Shown piece after piece: positions 51,955 to 61,193 of a stretch of DNA of 64,000 bases; the stretch's first letter is position 1; each line of letters begins with the position of its first letter. The stretch comes from Bacillota bacterium (GTDB taxonomy: Bacteria > Bacillota > Clostridia > Oscillospirales > Ruminococcaceae), in the NCBI GenBank assembly GCA_023460535.1, contig JAEWPV010000006.1, positions 62,001 to 126,000 on the forward strand, read 5' to 3'. The translations under genes and the position numbers were made by a program. The notes below the pieces were generated by a model. It ran no database searches. It had not been told where the DNA came from and was given only the letters and a program-made list of their open reading frames with translations.

Positions 51955-52842
51955 GTGTATATTTCTATTCACAAAAAATCACTCATGCTTATCGCGTTTT
52001 TGCTTGCGGCTGGCCTTGTCGTTATTACGGCACTGTTAAGTGTGTCCGCCGTCGTCAGGGCAGATACGCCAGAGGAAGAGGCGGTCTATCTGCCGATTAT
52101 CATGTACCATGAGGTAAAATACAGTAAGCTTTGTAAGGATGCCATCAGCTTATATGAGTTTGAATCGGATCTAAAGTACCTGCAAAGCAATGCATACACA
52201 ACCATCACGGTCACCCAGCTGATAAACTATGTGTACCACGATGAGCCGCTGCCCCCAAACCCGATTATTCTATCGTTCGACGACGGGTATCTGAATACCT
52301 ACCTGTACGCATATCCGCTTATTCAGCAGTATGGGATGTGCATGGTCTTGTCGGTCATCGGTAAGGATGCGGAGGAGTTTTCAAAGCATCCAAGCAAAAA
52401 CGTCGACCACGCCCATGCAACCTGGGAACAGCTAGGGGAGATGATTAGGTCGGGCAGTGTGGAGGTGCAAAATCACACCTACAATCTGCACAGCATGGGT
52501 AAAGGAAGAACGGGATGCATGCAGGACCCAAACGAGTCGCTGGACGATTATCAGCTGCTACTCACCGCAGATGTCATGAAGCTGCAGGATTTGCTGCTTA
52601 CTCACACAGGGCAGCTGCCCAACGCGTTTGCATACCCCTACGGTAAGGCAAGCGAAAAAACCGATGAGGTTTTAAAAAAGCTCGGCTTTCGGGCAACCAT
52701 GTCCTGCAACTATGGCATAAACGCGATAACAAAAGACCCCGAGAACCTGTTCGGTCTCAAACGGGTCTGTCGATGTCACGACACAACCATGCAGAAGCTG
52801 CTCAAAGAAGCCGGTAAAACCATCAGAAAAAAACAGGTATAA
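51955..52842 (+). CDS. Secreted polysaccharide deacetylase
   Basis: The 295-residue protein starts at GTG 51955 behind a GGGGGGA site and has a signal peptide or anchor (KKSLMLIAFLLAAGLVVITALL). The NodB domain shows ILSFDDGYLNTYLYAY (DD metal and base), VQNHTYNLHSM (HxxxH) and FAYPYGKASEKTDEV. It should remove acetyl groups from a surface glycan or peptidoglycan. MYHEVKYS before the domain is typical of this extracellular subgroup. The stop codon lies inside the terminator stem. Confidence 0.88.
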   Translation: MYISIHKKSLMLIAFLLAAGLVVITALLSVSAVVRADTPEEEAVYLPIIMYHEVKYSKLCKDAISLYEFESDLKYLQSNAYTTITVTQLINYVYHDEPLPPNPIILSFDDGYLNTYLYAYPLIQQYGMCMVLSVIGKDAEEFSKHPSKNVDHAHATWEQLGEMIRSGSVEVQNHTYNLHSMGKGRTGCMQDPNESLDDYQLLLTADVMKLQDLLLTHTGQLPNAFAYPYGKASEKTDEVLKKLGFRATMSCNYGINAITKDPENLFGLKRVCRCHDTTMQKLLKEAGKTIRKKQV

Positions 52843-52881
52843 CAATGGGGCTGCACCCGTGCACGGTGCAGCCCCATTGTT
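52841..52881. terminator. Bidirectional terminator
   Basis: AACAATGGGGCTGCACC pairs perfectly with its complement over 17 bp around a seven-base loop. It lies between the deacetylase and the convergent AraC gene and includes the deacetylase stop codon. Confidence 0.88.
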
Positions 52882-52902
52882 ATAGTATTCATTTTTACGC
52901 AG

Positions 52903-53808
52903 TTATTCAACAGGTACAACCGGTCTTGCCTCTATATACCCTCGGTAACCCATTGGCGCCAGCTGAAAACGGGGCGCGCTTTCGGGCGCCCAACGGTAGC
53001 CGTACAGCGTGGGGTCAAATTGGTCGATGTGGCGCATCACCTCGCCGATTGCCTCCATAAATGTCGAATCCTCATACGGCTCGCCCTGAAAAATCATCAT
53101 GGTACAGGGGGGCAGTTCAAGCAGCTCGTACCCTTCGGGAATTTGATTGGCGTAATCAAGCCCTACCTCAACCCCCTGAACATATTTGGAGGTGCCCTCG
53201 GCTATCAGATGCTCAGGCAGCCATATGCCAATCGGCTCATACAGCGCCTCCTTTACACTGGATAACACAGACCAAACGTCACAGCCAACCTCCTCGCAGT
53301 AAGCAAAGTACTCGGTTGCTAGGGTTCCGCGCTTCAACAATAGCTTTCTCGCAGGGCGATTAACCACCTGAACAAAGACGGATTTTGATTTCTGTTTCTC
53401 GCTCACAGTAACAGCTCCTTTGTTGTAGATTTGGTAAAGGTTCAGCGCGCTCTGGGGTAAAAACAGCTTGATTGGCGGCGTGTCTTTGCTGTATCGCTTG
53501 GGCGAGATACCAAACGCTTTGGAAAACGCCCGGGTAAACCCCTCGTGCGAGTCAAACACAAAGTCCAGTGCCACATCAAGCACCCTTACATCCCCGTTTC
53601 TCAATGTCAAAGCGGCCTTGGTTAATCGCAGGTTGCGGATGTACTCAAACGGCGCGAGCTGCGTTGCGTCCTTAAACAGCTTTGCGGCATACCACGGCGA
53701 ATACCCGGCCGCGTTACCAAGCTGCTTCAGCGTAATTGGGTTGTTGATGTGCTCCGTAATATAATCCTGCATCCGTTGTACCGCCTTTGCGGCTTCGAGA
53801 TCATGCAC
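52903..53808 (-). CDS. AraC-family regulator with GyrI-like effector domain
   Basis: The N-terminal 110 residues carry two helix-turn-helix motifs (LKQLGNAAGYSPWYAAKLFKD and LDVALDFVFDSHEGFTRAFSKA then GISPKRY). Residues about 140-301 are a GyrI/AraE-type small-molecule-binding domain (QVVNRPARKLLLKRG, YELLELPPCTMMIFQG, IEARPVVPVE). This layout is common in drug-responsive regulators. ATG 53808 is in the list, but GTG 53814 sits five bases after GGGGG and may be the true start. No target gene is next to it. Confidence 0.88.
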   Translation of the reverse strand: MHDLEAAKAVQRMQDYITEHINNPITLKQLGNAAGYSPWYAAKLFKDATQLAPFEYIRNLRLTKAALTLRNGDVRVLDVALDFVFDSHEGFTRAFSKAFGISPKRYSKDTPPIKLFLPQSALNLYQIYNKGAVTVSEKQKSKSVFVQVVNRPARKLLLKRGTLATEYFAYCEEVGCDVWSVLSSVKEALYEPIGIWLPEHLIAEGTSKYVQGVEVGLDYANQIPEGYELLELPPCTMMIFQGEPYEDSTFMEAIGEVMRHIDQFDPTLYGYRWAPESAPRFQLAPMGYRGYIEARPVVPVE

Positions 53809-53999
53809 ACGACTGCCCCCTTCCTCTGTGAGTATACAAGTAATTGCGAATTATTTCTTGACCTTGGTTGCCAATAAAGGGGAACCACTTGTTAATAAGT
53901 TTGTGTTATGAATTATCTACATCATTGTAACAGAGATAGAGATATATTACCATTACCAACATGCTGCACAGCGGTTGTCGATATATGCTGACTCAATTC

Positions 54000-54027
54000 A
54001 CATTTACTGTAAATGCGTCATATTATG
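54000..54027 (+). promoter_or_regulatory. Possible sigma-K-type promoter
   Basis: An AC at 54000-54001 lies 17 bp before CATATTATG (54019-54027), which resembles the late mother-cell consensus AC-N16/17-CATANNNTA with the last base differing. A palindrome ATTTAC-T-GTAAAT at 54002-54014 lies inside the spacer. It precedes the DUF4183-like gene by 75 bp. Sequence similarity alone is weak evidence. Confidence 0.35.
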
Positions 54028-54102
54028 GTAGTGACGAAAAGTCGGAAGCAGCATGCGGACAACATTTACTTCGGCGCAAAAAACAGAAAGTGAGATACAA
54101 AC

Positions 54103-54480
54103 ATGGCACTATCATTGCTTAAGATTGTTATGACGGCTTCGCAACCTACAACCACCGCCCATCCCTTGGTTGAGAATTTTTTCTATATCGTACCATCCGG
54201 CGGTTTAACCGGTACAGTATTTACAATTGACGATGAAGACTGGATAGATGATACCGGTACTGCCGTAGCAATAGGCGGACTCTCAACAGTTACAACCGAC
54301 AACGGATATGCTCAGCTAACAATAAACGGCGCATTACAGGAGGCGGGTGTATTAACCACCCTTTCTGCGGATGAAGTCCAAATTACGTTTCCCACATCTA
54401 CTACTATTGAAGAAGATAAATTGATCGTGTTAACAGTTACAAACTTTGCGCCAGTTACCACTGCGCCAACAATTTCATAG
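54103..54480 (+). CDS. DUF4183-like small protein, possibly spore surface
   Basis: The 125-residue protein has a beta-rich core: FFYIVPSGGLTGTVFTIDDEDW, then NGYAQLTINGALQEAGVLT and ADEVQITFP. The pattern LTINGALQ resembles the YYNLYINGVLQ signature of DUF4183, a family known in Bacillus and Clostridium and often linked to the spore surface. It has no signal peptide, which fits deposition from the mother cell. The start ATG 54103 is weakly preceded by AGAAAGTG. The second gene of this type follows 166 bp later. The function is not proven. Confidence 0.65.
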   Translation: MALSLLKIVMTASQPTTTAHPLVENFFYIVPSGGLTGTVFTIDDEDWIDDTGTAVAIGGLSTVTTDNGYAQLTINGALQEAGVLTTLSADEVQITFPTSTTIEEDKLIVLTVTNFAPVTTAPTIS

Positions 54481-54542
54481 TAATCCGCCAACACAGGCTT
54501 TCCTCTACGAAAAACGCACGCTTTTCATAAGAACGATATCAA

Positions 54543-54568
54543 ACGGCAGCCCCTTTCGGAGCTGCCGT
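54543..54568 (+). terminator. Hairpin between the two DUF4183-like genes
   Basis: ACGGCAGC pairs with GCTGCCGT, flanked by ATCA/TGAT pairs with one bulged base. There is no T-run. Confidence 0.4.
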
Positions 54569-54645
54569 TGATACTACCAAGTAAGCTGCTATGTCGATGG
54601 AAGCCAACTAAATAGTTGTAGTACTCGCGTAAAAGGACTGTTATT

Positions 54646-55662
54646 ATGCTTCACTATACACGCCCCTGTTTCATGTGTTTTCTTTCAGACGAAAACGGCA
54701 ATATAATAAGCCCGTACAATCAGGGTGCAATCCAATATATTAACCTATCTGTAGGTGATAACTACGCTAAAAGCCAATGCATCAATGGATGCGGACGCCT
54801 TCAAACCAACGTCGTATCAGCTGTTTTGATTAAGGGCTATGTCACTGTATATAACCGAGGGGCACAATCAATTACCACCGTGCCGTTTTCCGCAATCAAT
54901 ACCATCCGAAGCGCATCCAGCGTAGACGACTTTGCTTTTGTTACCACCTGCTTTGGGTGCAGTGCGGTGCCAATTCTTCGGCACAAAGGCAGCAGGCTGT
55001 ATTCGGCATATATAAAGGTTCCAATACGCATCCATACAGCGGCTTATCAAGCTTGCGGCAACACAGAGCAAGGTGCAGAGTATGCAAGCTCATTCTCCAC
55101 CTGCATTACAGTGTATAGCAGACCTTCTCCGCTCAAAGCAAAAGTGCAACAGTACACTGCCTTGTCCGATGGGGTAAACCACATTTATACCAGCGACGAC
55201 GCGTTGCCGGAGTACGGCGGGCAGGGGCTGCTATCTCCGGACGAAGCCTCTGTACACAATCTGTTTGTCAATGGCATGGTGCAGCCGTACAGCAACTACC
55301 GATTAAGAAAAGACACACTCGAGCTGCTAACAGAGGATGTACCCAAGCAAGACGAGCCGATTACCGTTTCTTATGTGAAGCTGTTCGATGAATGCAACCG
55401 CAAGCTGAATGCCTGCCACCGGTACTATGTTACCGCCGCGGACGGAGTAAGCACAACGTACACAGATAGCGACCGATTGCCGCAATATGAAAGCAGCGGC
55501 ATACCGGATCCGCATGGCGTGAGTTATTATAACCTCTACGTCAATGCGGTTTTGCAGCCTGCGGCAACCTATACGGTGCGCAAGGGCGTGCTTGAGTTAA
55601 CCGCACCCCCCGCAAAAGGGGAATATATCGTCTTTGAATCGGTAACAGTTCTGGAAGGGTAA
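54646..55662 (+). CDS. Protein with two DUF4183-like repeats, possibly spore surface
   Basis: The 338-residue protein has an unrecognised beta-rich, cysteine-containing first half (CxMC near residue 8, CINGCGRLQ, CFGCSA, YQACGN). The second half holds two repeats of about 80 residues: VHNLFVNGMVQPYSNYRLRK with LELL, and YYNLYVNAVLQPAATYTVRK with LELT; each is preceded by SDGV...YT..D.LP.Y. AAAAGGA precedes ATG 54646. No signal peptide or membrane helix is present. It probably belongs with the 125-residue gene upstream. A function in the spore coat or outer layer is inference. Confidence 0.65.
   Translation: MLHYTRPCFMCFLSDENGNIISPYNQGAIQYINLSVGDNYAKSQCINGCGRLQTNVVSAVLIKGYVTVYNRGAQSITTVPFSAINTIRSASSVDDFAFVTTCFGCSAVPILRHKGSRLYSAYIKVPIRIHTAAYQACGNTEQGAEYASSFSTCITVYSRPSPLKAKVQQYTALSDGVNHIYTSDDALPEYGGQGLLSPDEASVHNLFVNGMVQPYSNYRLRKDTLELLTEDVPKQDEPITVSYVKLFDECNRKLNACHRYYVTAADGVSTTYTDSDRLPQYESSGIPDPHGVSYYNLYVNAVLQPAATYTVRKGVLELTAPPAKGEYIVFESVTVLEG
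55130..55659 (+). repeat. Two coding repeats of about 80 residues (DUF4183-like)
   Basis: The two copies share SDGV or ADGV, YT, D-LP-Y, G-L/I-PD, NL-F/Y-VN, QP, Y-RK and LEL in the same order. DNA identity is low, so the duplication is old. Confidence 0.7.
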
Positions 55663-56025
55663 AAAAGAAATCATGCATGGGGATGAGCCGCGGAAACAGG
55701 AGGGCGCTCAAACCGGTTTGCTTAATGATTGATTCGTGGCAACATCTCAAGAACAAAACTATCCTGCTCCTTTTTGGTAGCTTGCTTCACCAGCGTTTAT
55801 GTATATTATAAGTGGGAAACCTTATTAAATGTCCGTAAAAAGCACGAAGCAGCGTCGTGGCTACCCAAAAAAGGTTCGTAGCATACGACACTACTGCACA
55901 GGGTTAACAGTGCTTTCCCCAAAAGCCCGCATTTGAACAAGATGTTGCTTGCGGCAGTTTACAGGCAAGCCGTGAACCGATATACTTATTTGAAGAACAT
56001 CAGCCGCGGCAAAGAGGAGGACAAC

Positions 56026-57732
56026 ATGTCAACGTTACATCGAATTTTTCGGCATACAGACTCGATTGTATTTAAGATTAGCGCAGTAATTGCCTCCATC
56101 CTGGCGGTAATGATTATTCTGCTGCTGTTTTACAACATATACTCCTACCGCATCGCCACCGAGAATGTGGAGGAGCAGCAACGCCGGGTAATGAGCGTTC
56201 GCATTCAACAGATGCGAGCCACGCTGTCGTCCGCCACAACCACCCTCAACGAGCTTGCGCTAAACAATCTCGGCAAGGTCAACGCGTTTCAGGGCGCCAG
56301 CGACTTTAAAAAATACATCTCCTCTATGGATATGGCAGAAATCCTAACCCAAAAGGCGGCCAGCAATACCGATATCTCCTGCCTGTATTTTGCGTACAAG
56401 GAGCAAAACATCTATCTGTATCGCTATAACAGCGGGGTTGCTTGGAGGCAAAAGTTTGCAATAGAAGAGTATTTTCGAACTGTTCCGTCGCTAGAAAACG
56501 ATGCTACGTTTGGCACCTGGCACATAGTGCAGATGGAAGAAGCGTATTTTCTTCTTCAAAACTATAATATCGGACATGCAGACATCGGGGTTTTAATTGC
56601 GCTTGATAAGTTTTTAGCCCAGCATGGCACAATGGGGGAGACTCGCTCTACCTATGTGCTGACGGATGAAAACGGAACCGTGCTGTCAACCGAAAACCAG
56701 GATGTCTTTCCGGTTGGTATGGCAATCGAAAACAGTCAGGAGCTGCTGTCCAGCGCTTATGCAGAGCACGCCGTGTTCACCGAGGATTTACCGGTCTATG
56801 GGCTGCGCTTGTCCTGCGCCATTGCCCGCAAGGATATCTACCGCGGCGTACAAACGATGCAGTTTATCCTGATATTCATGGGCGTACCGGCGATTTTGAC
56901 GGTAATCGCGTCCAGCCGCTATCTCAACCGTAAAATCGTGCGCTCGGTTAAAAAACTGATGGCCGCCATCGCGCAGATTGAGAGCGGAAATATCGATTAT
57001 CAAATCCCGATAGACCAAACCGAAGCCAAGGAGTTCTCGGCGCTCATCGGTTCTTTTAACAGCATGACCACCGAAATCAAGGACTTGAAGATTCAAACCT
57101 ACGAGGAAACGCTCGAACGCAAGAACGCCGAGCTGAAGTATCTGCAGATGCAGCTGCGCCCGCATTTTTACCTTAACGCAATCACCACCATCTCCAGCCT
57201 ATCCATGAACGGAAAGAACGAGCAGATTCAGCAATTCATTGCCGCCCTCAGCGCCTATCTTCGCTATCTGTTTACCGATAATCTGAATCGGGCAACCATA
57301 GCAACCGAGGTGCAGCATGCGGCGGACTTTTTAAAGCTGCAGCAGATTCGTCATCCCAATCGCATTTTTTACTACCATTCGGTCGAGCCCGATGTCGCCG
57401 AAATTCCGATACAAAAGCTGCTGTTTCAAACCTTTGTCGAAAACATCTTCAAGCATGCGTTTGACGGAGAGAGCGGTATTTCGGTTTTCATCCGCGCCCG
57501 GCAAATTCAAAAAAACGAGGAGAGCTTTGCACTGATTACGATAGAGGATACCGGCTGCGGCTTTCCCGCTTCGCTGTTGGATGACGGACTTCCTCAGGAT
57601 ATGGAGCGTGTCGGCATTGCAAATATATCAAAAACCCTTTCGCTAACCTACGGGCGGGAGGATCTGCTTGAGCTTACCAACAACGAGCAGGGCGGTGCCC
57701 AAATAAACATCTTTATTCCCATTACTAAGTAA
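56026..57732 (+). CDS. Sensor histidine kinase of the YesM/LytS type
   Basis: The 568-residue protein has a first membrane helix (residues about 18-40), an extracellular sensor region to about 280, a second helix, a HAMP domain (SVKKLMAAIAQIESGNIDYQIP) and the His_kinase domain with the phosphorylated histidine in LRPHFYLNAI (about residue 380), then the ATPase with VENIFKHAF and EDTGCGFP. The frame is open from 55933, but AAGAGGAGG right before ATG 56026 decides the start. Its partner regulator follows after about 100 bp. It probably senses an extracellular sugar or peptide. Confidence 0.9.
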   Translation: MSTLHRIFRHTDSIVFKISAVIASILAVMIILLLFYNIYSYRIATENVEEQQRRVMSVRIQQMRATLSSATTTLNELALNNLGKVNAFQGASDFKKYISSMDMAEILTQKAASNTDISCLYFAYKEQNIYLYRYNSGVAWRQKFAIEEYFRTVPSLENDATFGTWHIVQMEEAYFLLQNYNIGHADIGVLIALDKFLAQHGTMGETRSTYVLTDENGTVLSTENQDVFPVGMAIENSQELLSSAYAEHAVFTEDLPVYGLRLSCAIARKDIYRGVQTMQFILIFMGVPAILTVIASSRYLNRKIVRSVKKLMAAIAQIESGNIDYQIPIDQTEAKEFSALIGSFNSMTTEIKDLKIQTYEETLERKNAELKYLQMQLRPHFYLNAITTISSLSMNGKNEQIQQFIAALSAYLRYLFTDNLNRATIATEVQHAADFLKLQQIRHPNRIFYYHSVEPDVAEIPIQKLLFQTFVENIFKHAFDGESGISVFIRARQIQKNEESFALITIEDTGCGFPASLLDDGLPQDMERVGIANISKTLSLTYGREDLLELTNNEQGGAQINIFIPITK

Positions 57733-57836
57733 AAGGATCGGGCGGTTAATCTGCGACAATTTTGCTACCGCACCGCAATTCTTCGTGGCACCCCATTTTG
57801 CATGGCGCAGGGTGCCGGAAAGGCAAGGACTTATTT

Positions 57837-59414
57837 ATGAATGTATTGATTGTCGATGATGATATTCCAACAACGCAAGCCATTTTTGCCTCGTTGCAAA
57901 AGATGCCGCTGCAACTGCAATTTATATACACCGCTTATAATGTGGTCGCAGCCAAAAGCCTTATCCAGCAGCATGAGATACACGTTGTAATCTGCGATAT
58001 AGAAATGCCAAAATACTCTGGAATACAACTCATTGAATGGGTTCGGGAGCAGGGCTACGAGATTGAATTCATCTTTCTCACCTGCCACGCGGATTTTGGT
58101 TACGCAACCAAGGCGCTCCAGTTCAAGGCGGACGCATACATTACAAAGCCGCTGGATTTTGCAGTGTTGCAGAACGCCCTGACCCAGGTGGTAGAGAAAA
58201 TTCATTATCGCCGGGAACTGCAGAGGCGCAGCGAGTTTGGCGAGCTGTGGCTGGATAACCGCGCGAGAATAGAAAATGCGTTCTGGCGAGACATTCTATT
58301 TTCCGAAGCGTTCGTGGACATTAGGAATAGCAAAGCCTACGAGGAGTACGGCAAGGCAAACATCAATCTGGATGGATCGTATCAGCTGGTGCTTTGCTCG
58401 GTGCTCGAAACGCAGGTTACCGAACAGCACTGGGATATCCCCACCTTTCGTTACGCGGCAGGGAATATCGCAAGCGACATTCTGTTTGGTGGGCCCAATG
58501 CCCCCAGGGTGTTTGATTATCGGCACAACGGCCGTATTTTTATCGCGGCAGTAACAGATAGTGCCCCGGAGCTTACCTCCGCCCTGTGTAAAAATCTTAC
58601 TGAGGCGTACCAAACCTATCTGCAGTTTAAAGCGGTTATCTATCTCAGCCCACCGTGTGCAATCAACGAACTGTCGGCCCGTCGCCGCAGCTGGGAGCAG
58701 GTAGACCAAAACAATATTACAAGAGATACCGCTGTGGTTACGCATCCCGAGCAGGTAGCCGCAACCGGAACACCCGACGCGCTGGATGTGGAGCGCGTGC
58801 AGCTGCTTTTATGGCAGGGCAATGCCATAGAGGCCGTTAATCAACTGCGTAAAACCTTGGAAAAGGCAAGCTCAAGCGGCTCGCTCTCGGCAACAACCCT
58901 GCACAGTGCGCATCAGGATTATTTGCAGGTAATTTTTTCCTGCCTGTATAAAGAGAACATTCTCGCGCATGAACTGTTTTCGGATGAAGCGGCAAAGCAG
59001 CTGGAGCGCGTATGCGAAAACTCATTGTTCGACCTGCTTAAGTGGGCAAGCTTTGCCACGCAAAAAACGGTTGATACCATTGCGCAGGCACGAAAAGGAG
59101 AGACCATTGTAGAGAGGATAAAGCGCTTTGTGGAAGACAACATCAGCGCGGAGCTTAGCCGGGAAGAGATTGCCCGGCAGGTGTACCTGTCGCCCGACTA
59201 CGTTGCAAAGCTGTTTAAAGCGCAAACCGGCTACTTTTTAAAGGACTATGTGAACGAACGCAAAATACACAAAGCAAAGCAACTGCTGACAGAGGGGGAC
59301 ATGAACATCAGCGAAATTGCCGGCGCGGTGGGGTTTGATAACTTTTCGTATTTTTCCACGCTGTTTAAAAAGAGCACCGGCTATTCCCCCAGCCAGTTTA
59401 AAAAGCAGTTTTAA
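57837..59414 (+). CDS. Response regulator with AraC-type output (YesN type)
   Basis: The 525-residue protein begins MNVLIVDDDIPTTQ, with the phosphoacceptor aspartate in VVICDIEMPKYSG (D54), and ends with an AraC helix-turn-helix pair (ISAELSREEIARQVYLSPDY, NISEIAGAVGFDNFSYFSTLF, GYSPSQFKKQF). The middle 250 residues are a variable helical linker. AAGGAC precedes ATG 57837. It is very likely paired with the sensor upstream and controls the transporter genes that follow. Confidence 0.92.
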   Translation: MNVLIVDDDIPTTQAIFASLQKMPLQLQFIYTAYNVVAAKSLIQQHEIHVVICDIEMPKYSGIQLIEWVREQGYEIEFIFLTCHADFGYATKALQFKADAYITKPLDFAVLQNALTQVVEKIHYRRELQRRSEFGELWLDNRARIENAFWRDILFSEAFVDIRNSKAYEEYGKANINLDGSYQLVLCSVLETQVTEQHWDIPTFRYAAGNIASDILFGGPNAPRVFDYRHNGRIFIAAVTDSAPELTSALCKNLTEAYQTYLQFKAVIYLSPPCAINELSARRRSWEQVDQNNITRDTAVVTHPEQVAATGTPDALDVERVQLLLWQGNAIEAVNQLRKTLEKASSSGSLSATTLHSAHQDYLQVIFSCLYKENILAHELFSDEAAKQLERVCENSLFDLLKWASFATQKTVDTIAQARKGETIVERIKRFVEDNISAELSREEIARQVYLSPDYVAKLFKAQTGYFLKDYVNERKIHKAKQLLTEGDMNISEIAGAVGFDNFSYFSTLFKKSTGYSPSQFKKQF

Positions 59415-59579
59415 ACTCGTAACCCATAGTCGACGAACGCGTTTTTTGTGTGAAATGTATAAATCACGTAAAACAAAAAATACAATGCGGATAATTAAAA
59501 GAACCCGGGGTGGTCCTTCTCTTATAATGAAGTTGCAGATTCCCGCTATCCCGCGGGAACAGAATGAAGGAGGAATACC

Positions 59580-61133
59580 ATGAATAAGCTAAAGGTTCTT
59601 GCATTGGTTCTGGCGTTGGTTGTTTGCTTCACGGCGTTGTTTGGGTGCGCAAGCCCGGCACCGAGCAGCAGCGGTGATGCCAGCACTCCATCCAACAACA
59701 CGGCGGATGTGCAAACCGTTGTAATGTATCTAATTACCTTCAATAACATCCCCGATGACTATTCCCGTGTTTCCAATGCCATCAACGAGTATATCGCAAA
59801 AACCTACCCCGAGGCCAACGTGGCACTGGATCTTCGCTTGTTTAGCCCCGCGGATTATGATAACAAGATTAAGCTCGCGATGCAAAGCGGTACCCAGATG
59901 GATCTGTTTATACCGCTCGATCTGCAAACCTACATCGCACAGAACATGTGCATGGATATCAGCACCCAACTTGAGCAGTACGGCAAGGGACTGACCGAAG
60001 CATTAAACCGTGATTTTGGCGAGGACGCGTTTGACGTGCTGACCCAAAACGGCGGCGTGTATGGTGTTCCCATCAACAAGGCTGTTGTAATCACCCCCAC
60101 GCTTTCCTACAACAAGGCAATGCTTGAGGCAACCGGCTACAGCATCGACGATATCAACTCGGTTCGTGACCTTACAAAGGTTTACGCCAAGGTAAAAGAG
60201 CAAAACCCCGACGTCTTCTGCTTTGCCCCCACCAATATGCAGGATTCCTACGTATCCCTGCTCTGGGCGGGTGAGAAGAAGGTGGATCGTCTGGGCGAAT
60301 CCAACTACGCGGTTGTAGCGGTTGGCGACGACAGCACGGTTGTAAACTTCTTTGCCACCGATATCTTTAAGGAATACTGCCAGCTGATGCGCGACTGGTA
60401 TCTGGCAGGCTATGTGCCGCAGGATATGGCTACCTCCACTACCGTAGCCGCTGAATACGCTGCCGCAGGCCGTATGTTCAGCAGCTGGGCGTCCTATTCC
60501 GGCATTAAATCTCAAAGCGACGACAGCGTGTTCAACATGCTGGTTGGTACAGAAGATTTCGGTTCCAAATGGATTGCCCCCGCCTATATGGACACCAAGA
60601 CCAGCGGACTTTCCATGTGTGTTTCCTCAACCAGCAAGGTGCCTGACGCAGCCGTAAAACTGCTCGACATTATCTATACCGATGAATTTGTGGTAAACAC
60701 CATTCTGTTTGGTATCGAAGGCACCGACTATGTGAAGAAGAGCGACCATGTAGTGGCGTTCCCCGAGGGCTTAGACGCCAACACCGTTCCCTACACCGCA
60801 TATCTGTGCTCCGGTGTTATCGGTTCCGAGCGGCTGCAGTGGGTTATGACCAGCGAAGAGCAGTATGAAGACAAGAACGCTGCGCTGGAAATGAACAATA
60901 CTGCCGAGAGATCGCCCTTCTATGGCTTTAACTTTGACGCCAGCAAGGTGGTCAACGAGCTTACCGCAATCTCAAACGTAATCAGTCAGTATTATCCGGG
61001 TCTTGTTTGCGGAAGTGTTTCACCCGACGAAGCAATTCCTCAGTTTGTTAAGGCGTTGGAGGACGCAGGCATCAATACGGTTATCGCCGAAAAGCAGGCG
61101 CAGCTGGATGCTTGGATTGCTGCCAACAAATAA
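59580..61133 (+). CDS. ABC transporter solute-binding lipoprotein
   Basis: The 517-residue protein has a lipoprotein signal with the lipobox LFGC (residue about 23) and a serine-rich linker. The rest has the family 1 (sugar-type) solute-binding fold, with QTVVMYLITFNNIPDDYSRV and PLDLQTYIAQNM, and ends in KALEDAGINTVIAEKQAQLDAW. The size and neighbours are like the LplA family of oligosaccharide-binding proteins. AAGGAGG is at 59568-59574. A 14-bp hairpin separates it from the permease genes. The ligand is unknown. Confidence 0.9.
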   Translation: MNKLKVLALVLALVVCFTALFGCASPAPSSSGDASTPSNNTADVQTVVMYLITFNNIPDDYSRVSNAINEYIAKTYPEANVALDLRLFSPADYDNKIKLAMQSGTQMDLFIPLDLQTYIAQNMCMDISTQLEQYGKGLTEALNRDFGEDAFDVLTQNGGVYGVPINKAVVITPTLSYNKAMLEATGYSIDDINSVRDLTKVYAKVKEQNPDVFCFAPTNMQDSYVSLLWAGEKKVDRLGESNYAVVAVGDDSTVVNFFATDIFKEYCQLMRDWYLAGYVPQDMATSTTVAAEYAAAGRMFSSWASYSGIKSQSDDSVFNMLVGTEDFGSKWIAPAYMDTKTSGLSMCVSSTSKVPDAAVKLLDIIYTDEFVVNTILFGIEGTDYVKKSDHVVAFPEGLDANTVPYTAYLCSGVIGSERLQWVMTSEEQYEDKNAALEMNNTAERSPFYGFNFDASKVVNELTAISNVISQYYPGLVCGSVSPDEAIPQFVKALEDAGINTVIAEKQAQLDAWIAANK

Positions 61134-61145
61134 CCATACAACATG

Positions 61146-61181
61146 CAAAATGAGGTTGATTGCTCAGCCTCATTTTGTTTT
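61146..61181 (+). terminator. Intercistronic hairpin between binding protein and permeases
   Basis: CAAAATGAGGTTGA pairs with TCAGCCTCATTTTG around TTGC, with one G-U pair, followed by TTTT. It looks like a partial terminator or 3'-stabilising hairpin, which would give more binding protein than permease. Confidence 0.75.
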
Positions 61182-61193
61182 AGGAGAAGCGTT

